Below are positions 1 to 5,151 of a stretch of DNA of 5,394 nucleotides, in pieces. The position numbers and the translations under genes are program-made. The first letter of the stretch is position 1. Each line of letters starts with the position of its first letter. The notes below the pieces were generated by a model. The model did no database searches, was not told the DNA's origin, and worked only from the letters and a program-made list of their open reading frames with translations. The stretch is from an uncultured bacterium (GTDB lineage Bacteria > Patescibacteriota > Minisyncoccia > Phycocordibacterales > UBA1006): assembly GCA_903920485.1 (NCBI GenBank), contig CAIXMG010000027.1, positions 1 through 5,394 of the forward strand. The letters are read 5' to 3'.

Positions 1-1
1 A

Positions 2-418
2 GAACTTGATGAGGAAGGAAACGAAATTACTCAGGATGATGAGGATGAGAACCAGGAAAAGGAGCAGGGCATCGACATCGACGTGTCGCTCCCGCGCAAG
101 AAGGTGAAGGACCTTGAAATGCTTTCCGGTGGAGAGCGTTCGCTGACGTCGATTGCGCTTCTGTTCGCGCTGTCGCAGGTGAACCCGCCGCCGTTCCTGG
201 TATTGGACGAGACGGATGCGGCCCTCGACGAGGCGAACAGCCAAAAGTATGGTGACATGATCGAGAACCTTTCGAAACAGACGCAGCTGGTGGTGGTAAC
301 GCACAATCGCGAAACCATGTCGCGCGCCGACATTTTGTACGGTGTTACGATCGGTTCTGACGATGCTTCGACGCTGCTGTCGATCCGGTTCGAGGAAGCG
401 GTGAAGGTTGCAAAGTAA
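2..418 (+). CDS. smc: Chromosome segregation ATPase SMC, C-terminal part (5' end outside window)
   Basis: The last 138 residues of an SMC protein, the ABC-type ATPase of the bacterial condensin complex, which organises and separates chromosomes. The frame is open from base 2, so the gene continues leftward. Visible residues 1-22 are an acidic Glu/Asp/Gln linker. GIDIDV (23-28) and PRKKVKDLEM lead into the ABC signature LSGGE (41-45). Walker B is FLVLDE (65-70), with catalytic Glu70, followed by the D-loop AALD (73-76) and the switch His101 in VVVTHNRETM. These elements form the C-terminal half of the head domain; the N-terminal Walker A half, coiled coil and hinge lie upstream. Walker B reads DET where DEV or DEI is more usual; the catalytic pair is intact. 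The GTG at 83 is an internal valine codon, not a start. The stop codon lies in the base of a terminator hairpin, and the next gene converges. Family assignment is secure. Confidence 0.95.
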   Translation, partial: ELDEEGNEITQDDEDENQEKEQGIDIDVSLPRKKVKDLEMLSGGERSLTSIALLFALSQVNPPPFLVLDETDAALDEANSQKYGDMIENLSKQTQLVVVTHNRETMSRADILYGVTIGSDDASTLLSIRFEEAVKVAK

Positions 419-441
419 AAATTCCCGAAAGGGATTTTTAC
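415..441. terminator. Bidirectional terminator between smc and the carboxypeptidase gene
   Basis: A hairpin with arms GTAAAAAT(T)CCC and GGGATTTTTAC around the loop GAAA (427-430), with one bulged T. It has A5 on one side and T5 on the other, so it can act for both convergent genes. The smc stop codon (416-418) is part of the left arm, and the opposing stop lies 2 bp beyond the right arm. The GC core is only three pairs. In the + direction the loop is a GNRA tetraloop closed by C-G, which should help stability; in the - direction the loop is TTTC. It may therefore work better for smc. Confidence 0.7.
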
Positions 442-442
442 G

Positions 443-1294
443 TTATGGCTGTTTCGCGAGATTCTGCAGGTACTGGTATGGAGCGAGGCCACTGCTGACG
501 ATCGCTTCGGCGTTGGTGGTGCCGACGTAGCGCCAATGCCACGGTTCCGGGATGTATCCCGTAATGGCCTCCTTGCCAACCTGGTAGCTTTGGACGAACC
601 CGTAAGAAGCCGCATTTTTTACCAGCCACGCATAATCAAGGGTGTTGCCGAAATCGTTGAGCGCTGAATAATCGGTGTTCGTCGAATCGGGAATGCCTAT
701 GAAATCTACCGCCATGCCCAATTGATGTTCCGAATGCTCAGGTTCCGCTACCGATGAGTACCCGTTGGTTATTACGTTGGTTCCCTCATACAGCGTTCCT
801 TGGTAGTCGGCGCTTCGGTATCCTGACGCGATCATCGGGTAGAGGTTTTCTGCGTGCATGGCGGAAAACATCGACTTAAGCGCCGTGGCTGCGGTTTCGG
901 TCAGGCAGATGGTTGGCATCGTTGTCGGAACATAGGTGTCAAGGGAAACCAGGCCGCTGGGAACATAGTCGCCGATGCTGTGATCCGGCCCTACGGGAAT
1001 GAGCCACAGGTTCGGGTTGTCATCCGGATCCTTTGGCTGGTCGCAGGTCGGCACTTCGACTTTTTTTGGCATTGCTTTTACCGTCGTTGGTGCGGTTGTG
1101 GCGGTCGTTGTCGGTGGGTTACCCACGGCAACGATGATAGGTCGAACAATGGGGGCGGGTTCGGAGAAGGCGGGAGTACTTGTCACAGGGGGCGGCACAT
1201 GCAAGGGCGTTGCGTATGCCAGTACGATGCCAACGCACACGCCGACTGCGATGCATGCGAGAATAAAAACGACGGCATGTCTTCCGGATTGCAT
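443..1294 (-). CDS. Membrane-anchored D-alanyl-D-alanine carboxypeptidase, VanY-like (peptidase family M15B)
   Basis: A 283-residue zinc peptidase predicted to cleave the terminal D-Ala from peptidoglycan stem peptides outside the membrane. Residues 7-27 (VVFILACIAVGVCVGIVLA core) form an N-terminal membrane anchor. A Pro/Thr-rich linker (about 29-80) and the catalytic domain (about 95-280) follow. M15 motifs are complete: SGYR (157-160), SEHQLGMAVD with zinc ligands His190 and Asp197, and EPWHW with catalytic Glu250 and zinc ligand His253. Cys84 and Cys130 lie outside the membrane and could pair. The frame stays open upstream to 1645, but the start at 1294 is chosen because the anchor begins there, the extra 117 residues would be antisense to the next gene, and a -10 box lies just upstream. 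There is no Shine-Dalgarno sequence. The gene is a lone unit, convergent with smc and divergent from the EEP gene. The family is clear; specificity (D,D- versus L,D-) is inferred from motif style. Confidence 0.9.
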   Translation of the reverse strand: MQSGRHAVVFILACIAVGVCVGIVLAYATPLHVPPPVTSTPAFSEPAPIVRPIIVAVGNPPTTTATTAPTTVKAMPKKVEVPTCDQPKDPDDNPNLWLIPVGPDHSIGDYVPSGLVSLDTYVPTTMPTICLTETAATALKSMFSAMHAENLYPMIASGYRSADYQGTLYEGTNVITNGYSSVAEPEHSEHQLGMAVDFIGIPDSTNTDYSALNDFGNTLDYAWLVKNAASYGFVQSYQVGKEAITGYIPEPWHWRYVGTTNAEAIVSSGLAPYQYLQNLAKQP

Positions 1295-1300
1295 AAGGGC

Positions 1301-1309
1301 ATTGTAGCA
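1301..1309 (-). promoter_or_regulatory. Extended -10 promoter of the carboxypeptidase gene (probably leaderless)
   Basis: On the minus strand the sequence is TGCTACAAT: TG, one base, then TACAAT (1306-1301), a 5/6 match to TATAAT. Only six bases (GCCCTT) separate it from the ATG at 1294, so transcription should start at or next to the start codon. No good -35 is seen 16-18 bp upstream, as is common for extended -10 promoters. Confidence 0.55.
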
Positions 1310-1323
1310 GAAAAACGGTGATG

Positions 1324-1332
1324 TGATATAGT
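1324..1332 (+). promoter_or_regulatory. Extended -10 promoter of the EEP-family gene (probably leaderless)
   Basis: The sequence TGATATAGT gives TG, one base, then TATAGT (1327-1332), a 5/6 match to TATAAT. The ATG at 1340 is seven bases downstream, so the expected transcript start coincides with the start codon. There is no clear -35: the hexamer at 17-bp spacing is GTAGCA, 3/6 to TTGACA. The box lies 20 bp from the divergent -10 on the other strand, so the two promoters cannot easily be occupied at once. Confidence 0.5.
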
Positions 1333-1339
1333 CATCTGC

Positions 1340-2086
1340 ATGAAGATCATCACCCTTAACACGTGGGGCGGCACTGCCGGAATCGACAACTTGCTGGCGT
1401 TTTTCAAGAAGCACCAAGACGCTGATGTGTTTTGCTTGCAAGAAGTATTTAACGGTACAGAAGCTTTTCTTAACACCGAAAAGGAGCGGGCAAATGGAAA
1501 GACGTACGACCTTCTTGAGCGAATCCATTTGGCATTGCCGGATTATGATTACCTGTTCAGTCCTCAGCTTAAGGAAGATTACGGTATTGCGATATTCATG
1601 AAGAAGGGCCTGACGGTCATCGACAGTGGTGAATACTTCGTCCATAAGTTTAAGGGTTTTATTCCCGAGGGAAATCTAGGATTTCATGCGCGCAATCTTA
1701 ATTACATAACGGTTGAAAACGAAGGAAAACGGCTGAATATCGTGAATATTCACGCTCTTTGGAACAAGGCGGGAAAGACCGATACGGAAGAGCGCTTGAT
1801 CCAGTCTCGAAACATCGTGGATCGCCTCTCAAAGATGGAAGGTGACATCGTTCTGACGGGAGACTTCAATCTTGGAATTCAGACCGAGAGTTTGCGGATC
1901 ATTGAGGGTTCTGGGTTGAGGAATCTTATCAAGGAATTCGGTGTCACCTCGACGCGATCTTCACTTTACAAATATGACGAGAAGTTCGCCGACTATGCCT
2001 TTGTCTCAGAAGAGGTTCACGTAAAGGAATTCAAGGTCTTGAACGATACGGTTTCCGATCACGCACCTTTGTATCTTGAAATATAG
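1340..2086 (+). CDS. Endonuclease/exonuclease/phosphatase (EEP) family hydrolase
   Basis: A 248-residue protein of the DNase I/APE1-like EEP superfamily, which are metal-dependent phosphodiesterases. It is a single domain covering the whole chain. The motifs are in order: LNTWGG with Asn7, CLQEV with metal-binding Glu35, NIHALW with His138, GDFN with Asp175 and Asn177, ADYAFVS with Asp218, and the C-terminal SDHAPLYLEI with Asp240/His241. All catalytic positions known from APE1 and DNase I are present, so an active enzyme is expected. There is no signal peptide or membrane segment, so it is probably cytoplasmic. The substrate (abasic DNA, other nucleic acid, phospholipid or a small phosphate ester) cannot be read from the motifs; similar proteins are often annotated only at superfamily level. 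The ATG at 1340 opens directly into the first beta-strand (MKIITLNTWG), has no Shine-Dalgarno sequence, and sits seven bases after a -10 box. Synonymous sites look less GC-rich than in smc and most of the RNase R gene. Confidence 0.88.
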   Translation: MKIITLNTWGGTAGIDNLLAFFKKHQDADVFCLQEVFNGTEAFLNTEKERANGKTYDLLERIHLALPDYDYLFSPQLKEDYGIAIFMKKGLTVIDSGEYFVHKFKGFIPEGNLGFHARNLNYITVENEGKRLNIVNIHALWNKAGKTDTEERLIQSRNIVDRLSKMEGDIVLTGDFNLGIQTESLRIIEGSGLRNLIKEFGVTSTRSSLYKYDEKFADYAFVSEEVHVKEFKVLNDTVSDHAPLYLEI

Positions 2087-2112
2087 AAAAAACCGCCTAG
2101 GCGGTTTTTTCT
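2085..2112. terminator. Perfect palindromic bidirectional terminator shared by the EEP and RNase R genes
   Basis: A 28-bp perfect inverted repeat centred between 2098 and 2099. Each arm contains A6 (or T6) and the GC core CCGC/GCGG, and the centre is CCTAGG. Each strand reads A-tract, GC stem, T-tract, so it can terminate transcription from both sides. The EEP stop (2084-2086) touches the left edge. The RNase R stop codon (2099-2097 on the minus strand) is in the loop, and the last RNase R codons (EKTA) form one arm of the stem. Confidence 0.88.
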
Positions 2113-4169
2113 GGCGTCGTTTCAGGAACCAAAACGTAATCGATCATGCGTTTCTCGATGTTGGTATCCTTCACCTTGATCACGATGCGCTGCCCGAAGT
2201 GGAATTCCTGCTTGGAATTCCTTCCGACGATGCAGTTGCGCTTCTCGTCGAAGGCGAAGAAGTCGTTGCCCAGATCCATCAGGCGGATCATGCCTTCCGA
2301 TTTCGATTCGGCTTCGGCAACATACACCCCGAATTTTCCAATACCCGTGACGATGCCGTTGAATGTCTGGCCGACGCGTTCCGCCATGTACTGCACCTGC
2401 TTGTACTTGATGGATTCGCGTTCAGCTGACTGGGCATCTTTTTCACGATCCGAAGAATAGGAGCACATTCGGACGTATTCAGCTGCCTCGATAGGGCCGA
2501 CTTTTTCATGATCAAGAGTTAGTTGTAACAATCGATGTACCATAACATCGGGATATCGACGAATAGGGGAGGTGAAGTGGGTGTAATAGTCGAAGGCAAG
2601 TCCGAAGTGGCCAATATTTTCTGTTGAATATACTGCCTTCGCTAGGCTCTGCACAATCTGCGAAGTGATAGTGTCGCGTGCGTCATCAGTACCAGCTTCG
2701 TCGATAATCTTCTGTAATTCATGTGGGGGGATGATACCGTTTTTAGTCTTGATATTCTTGTAACCGATTGAATTAAGAAACGTGATCAAGTCTTCAACTC
2801 GGTCAGGTGCTGGTCGGTCGTGGACACGATAGACCGCAACGCCCGCACTGTCTTTTTGGGATAGTTTGATTGCCACGTATTTATTCGCCATAAGCATCCA
2901 TTCCTCGATCATGCGCATGGTGTCGATGCGCTTCTTGATCATGACGCGGATCGGACGGCCGGTTTCGTCCAGGATGAAGCGTACCTCGTCGGTATCCATC
3001 GAAAGTGCGCCGTCTCGGAATCGGTCCGCGGTGTAGATCTTTGAGAGGCGCATCAGCTCGGCAAGTTCCGGGTAGAACAGTCCGGAACCGCTGGTGATGA
3101 TTTCCTGGGCTTCCTCATACGTGAACCGCTTCTTTGATCGGGTGATCGTGCGTCCGTACCAGGTTTCCAGCACCTTGCCGGTTTCTTTCTCGATTTTGAA
3201 CACGCACGAGAAGGTCAGCTTGTCCTCGTCCTGGCGCAGGGAACACAGTTCGTTGGAGAGAACCTCTGGCAGCATGGGAATCACGCGGTCAACCAGGTAC
3301 ACCGATGTGGTTCGAAGCTTCGCCTCCTCATCAAGTGCCGATCCTTTTGTGACGTAAAATGACACGTCTGCGATGTGAATGCCGATTTCGTAATTGCCGT
3401 CAGGAAGCGTTTGGAACGACAGGGCATCGTCGAAGTCCTTTGCGTCGACGGGGTCTATGGTGAACATGGCAACGTCGCGCATGTCGCGCCGCTTTGGGAT
3501 TTCTTCTGCGGGAATTCCGGAACCATGCAGTTTCTCCGCTTCTTCCATGACGCGGGGAGGGAATGCGCCGTCGAATCCCTTTTCAAGGACGATGGCATTC
3601 ATTTCAGTGTCGTTCTCACCCGGCGTTCCGATGACCTGGATGACTTCGCAGGTCGGGGTATCGACAATCCATGCGCCCAATTTCACCAGCACTTTCTTTT
3701 TCAGATTGTTCTTCGCAAGGTCGTTCACGGGCATGACCTTCATTTCCGGTTCGATGGGATCGGCTGGCTTGAACCAGATGGCGTCGCCTTTCGTGTCGAT
3801 GATGCCGGCGTAGGCAGCTTTTGCGCGCTTAACCAATTCGATAACCTCGCCGCTCCCTTCCTTCTTGTTCGTGATCTTTATTTTTACTACATCCTTGTGC
3901 AGGGCGTGCATGCTGTGCTGCGGCTGGACCATGACGGCAAATCCCGTGTCCTTGTGGGTCACGTAGCCGATGCCGTTCTTGCCCATCTTGAAGAGGCCTT
4001 CGAACGTGTCGGGAACGTTGCCGGTGACGTTGCTGTTATCGACGGGGCGGGGTGCCACGGGTCGCGTCAGGCGGTCGTCCTTCTTGTGTTGTTGAAATAC
4101 GCGCTGGCCTTTCTGCGGATAATCTTTCTGGTAACCGTTTCCTTCGGGCTTCTGGTTGGGTGATGTCAT
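2097..4169 (-). CDS. rnr: Ribonuclease R/VacB-type 3'-5' exoribonuclease
   Basis: A 690-residue RNase II/RNB-family exoribonuclease, which degrades RNA, including structured RNA, from the 3' end in mRNA and rRNA turnover. Residues 1-48 are a polar, basic, low-complexity tail. Cold-shock-type domains occupy about 52-105 and 115-185. The RNB catalytic domain spans about 225-560 and contains TIDPVDAKDFDDAL, with the four metal-binding aspartates Asp239, 245, 247 and 248. It also has HFTSPIRRYPD (531-541) with the expected arginines. An S1 RNA-binding domain fills about 599-683. All hallmarks and the normal length are present, so it should be active. The start at 4169 is chosen because upstream sequence in this frame is antisense to the next gene; no Shine-Dalgarno sequence is visible. 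The long basic C-terminal tail of some RNase R proteins is absent. The stop codon is inside a terminator hairpin. Codons about 425-578 have much lower GC3 than the rest of the gene (see findings). Confidence 0.95.
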   Translation of the reverse strand: MTSPNQKPEGNGYQKDYPQKGQRVFQQHKKDDRLTRPVAPRPVDNSNVTGNVPDTFEGLFKMGKNGIGYVTHKDTGFAVMVQPQHSMHALHKDVVKIKITNKKEGSGEVIELVKRAKAAYAGIIDTKGDAIWFKPADPIEPEMKVMPVNDLAKNNLKKKVLVKLGAWIVDTPTCEVIQVIGTPGENDTEMNAIVLEKGFDGAFPPRVMEEAEKLHGSGIPAEEIPKRRDMRDVAMFTIDPVDAKDFDDALSFQTLPDGNYEIGIHIADVSFYVTKGSALDEEAKLRTTSVYLVDRVIPMLPEVLSNELCSLRQDEDKLTFSCVFKIEKETGKVLETWYGRTITRSKKRFTYEEAQEIITSGSGLFYPELAELMRLSKIYTADRFRDGALSMDTDEVRFILDETGRPIRVMIKKRIDTMRMIEEWMLMANKYVAIKLSQKDSAGVAVYRVHDRPAPDRVEDLITFLNSIGYKNIKTKNGIIPPHELQKIIDEAGTDDARDTITSQIVQSLAKAVYSTENIGHFGLAFDYYTHFTSPIRRYPDVMVHRLLQLTLDHEKVGPIEAAEYVRMCSYSSDREKDAQSAERESIKYKQVQYMAERVGQTFNGIVTGIGKFGVYVAEAESKSEGMIRLMDLGNDFFAFDEKRNCIVGRNSKQEFHFGQRIVIKVKDTNIEKRMIDYVLVPETTPEKTA

Positions 4170-4184
4170 TATGGGAACCAGCTT

Positions 4185-4213
4185 ATCATAAAAGGGTGAT
4201 TGCTGTGAGTTGA
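4185..4213 (-). promoter_or_regulatory. Putative promoter of the RNase R gene
   Basis: The minus strand has TATGAT (4190-4185) as the -10, a 5/6 match. A weak -35, TCAACT (4213-4208), is 3/6 at 17-bp spacing. The expected start is near 4178, giving a 5' leader of only about 9-10 bases before the ATG at 4169. The -35 overlaps that of the opposing promoter. Confidence 0.45.
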
Positions 4214-4238
4214 CGATTTTGTTTTTAAGTGATACTGT
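4210..4238 (+). promoter_or_regulatory. Promoter of the first paralog gene
   Basis: TTGACG (4210-4215) is a 5/6 -35. After a 17-bp spacer comes TACTGT (4233-4238), a weaker -10 (TATAAT 3/6) preceded by TGA, giving an extended -10. The expected start near 4245 leaves a leader of about 19 bases (CCAAAACACAAAAAACG before the ATG) that is almost purely A and C and has no Shine-Dalgarno sequence. Confidence 0.6.
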
Positions 4239-4263
4239 TTGCCTAACCAAAACACAAAAAACG

Positions 4264-5034
4264 ATGGCACATTTCACAAAAGAACAGTTCCTGGCTACCC
4301 CGATGAACCAGCTGTTTCCCGAGTGCCACACGTTCAATCGGTGGTTTACTCGCGACGGCGGCGGTGGCAACGTTCCGCTAGACAGCATCCCAACACTCAG
4401 GCAGTTTATTGCTGCTAACTCGCTTCCTCTCAAGAACACGGATTTGTTCGTGCTGGGAGACGGTAGCAAGACTTTTTCCAAGCAGAGTGCAAGTTTCGCA
4501 AAACTTAGAAAACTGCTCTTGATAAGCGGATTTACAACAAAGGATTGGATTGTTCTCGCCAACACGAGGCAATTGAGATTATTCAGTATGCAGATCCTCA
4601 AATCTCGTCATAATATCATCGAGATTCCTTTTTTTCTCGCATGCAATCTCAAGTGCAAGTCCGCAACGTATCTACATCTGGCGGTATTGTGCGAAGCAAA
4701 GGTTAAGGATATTCATTCGGTATCGGTCGCGAGACTTCTGTTGGTCACCCAATACGAAGTCAACGCTATCACGGGAACGTCTCATCCATGGAACATGGAC
4801 TATGACGAAGTCCAGTGCCTGAGAAGGGTCATACTTTCAGCCAAGAGGAAGCTCAGAACTCTCGGCTTTACCGAAGACGACGGACCGTTTATGTCGATCT
4901 CATTCAAAAAGGAAAAGAAGGGGAGAGCAAGCAGGCGCAAAAAGACGGTCGCTGAATCGACCCGCTTCTACATCGAGGCGCTCGAGGCAAAACACCCTCA
5001 CAGGGAATATCGCTACAAAGATTCTTCCGCATGA
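4264..5034 (+). CDS. Unrecognised 256-residue protein with basic tail; first of two tandem paralogs
   Basis: I do not recognise the family. Residues 1-80 form an N-terminal module containing WFTRDGGGG (27-35), TLRQFIAAN (44-52) and LGDGSKTF (64-71); the same skeleton recurs in the next gene. Residues 81-130 are hydrophobic and probably helical (KLRKLLLISGFTTKDWIVL). Residues 135-202 have the rhythm YLHLAVLCEAKVKDIHSVSV, then LLLVTQYEVNAITG, then LRRVILSAKRKLRTLGF. This resembles the helix-hairpin-helix layout of the RNA polymerase alpha C-terminal domain, ending in a KLxxLGF helix. The resemblance is judged by eye and is weak. The tail after 214 is strongly basic (KKEKKGRASRRKK) and suggests nucleic-acid binding. 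There is no signal peptide or clear transmembrane helix. The ATG at 4264 is chosen because the in-frame TTG at 4210 is part of the promoter's -35. The gene is monocistronic, flanked by its own promoter and terminator. That it is a real gene is well supported; a nucleic-acid or transcription role is inference. Confidence 0.8.
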   Translation: MAHFTKEQFLATPMNQLFPECHTFNRWFTRDGGGGNVPLDSIPTLRQFIAANSLPLKNTDLFVLGDGSKTFSKQSASFAKLRKLLLISGFTTKDWIVLANTRQLRLFSMQILKSRHNIIEIPFFLACNLKCKSATYLHLAVLCEAKVKDIHSVSVARLLLVTQYEVNAITGTSHPWNMDYDEVQCLRRVILSAKRKLRTLGFTEDDGPFMSISFKKEKKGRASRRKKTVAESTRFYIEALEAKHPHREYRYKDSSA

Positions 5035-5070
5035 TTCCCCGTATCGGGACTCATGCGGAAGGTCTTTTTT
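5024..5070 (+). terminator. Intrinsic terminator of the first paralog gene
   Basis: An 11-bp perfect outer stem, CTTCCGCATGA (5024-5034) with TCATGCGGAAG (5051-5061), encloses a second small hairpin, CCCG-TAT-CGGG (5038-5048). It is followed by GTCTTTTTT. The gene's TGA stop (5032-5034) is the top of the left arm, so the last codons are part of the terminator. It lies 15 bp before the next promoter's -35, isolating the two paralog genes from each other. Confidence 0.88.
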
Positions 5071-5085
5071 CGTTTGCTCAAGATA

Positions 5086-5114
5086 TTGACATATTTTTGT
5101 ACAAGTAGTATGTT
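5086..5114 (+). promoter_or_regulatory. Promoter of the second paralog gene
   Basis: A perfect TTGACA -35 (5086-5091), a 17-bp spacer and a TATGTT -10 (5109-5114, 4/6). The expected start near 5121 gives a leader of about 30 bases ending in ACGAAAACAACAACA directly before the ATG at 5152. As in the first paralog, the leader is A/C-rich and has no Shine-Dalgarno sequence. Confidence 0.65.
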
Positions 5115-5151
5115 CAAAACGGATATTCCACAATTCACGAAAACAACAACA

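Noticed and set aside
31..615. Minus-strand open frame of 194 codons across smc and the carboxypeptidase end
   Set aside because: It overlaps two well-supported genes and a terminator. The product is Ser/Arg-rich, typical of antisense translation.
854..1321. Plus-strand frames opposite the carboxypeptidase gene, one of them Gly/Cys/Arg-rich
   Set aside because: They lie opposite the Pro/Thr-rich linker and zinc-peptidase codons. Nothing beyond openness supports them.
1295..1645. N-terminal extension of the carboxypeptidase frame to a start at 1645
   Set aside because: The extra 117 residues are antisense to the EEP gene, look non-protein-like, and would place the membrane anchor in mid-protein. 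The -10 box next to 1294 supports the short form.
2201..2221. Two GGAATTCC palindromes 13 bp apart in the RNase R gene
   Set aside because: They are explained by the codons for the RNSKQEF stretch. There are only two copies, with no regulatory context.
3375..4163. Long + strand open frame (262 codons) opposite the RNase R gene
   Set aside because: It is a shadow frame created by the GC-rich third positions of rnr. It shows no motif and no promoter, and its composition follows the antisense codons.
4210..4263. TTG start at 4210 for the first paralog
   Set aside because: The TTG is part of the TTGACG -35 element, so it would not be in the transcript. The related gene also begins its similarity only after the later ATG.
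4170..4601. N-terminal extension of the RNase R frame to a start at 4601
   Set aside because: It is entirely antisense to the first paralog gene and its promoter region. The 690-residue form already has the full RNase R domain set.
5110..5151. ATG at 5110 as the start of the second paralog
   Set aside because: It lies inside the predicted -10 hexamer TATGTT. The expected transcript begins about 10 bases later.
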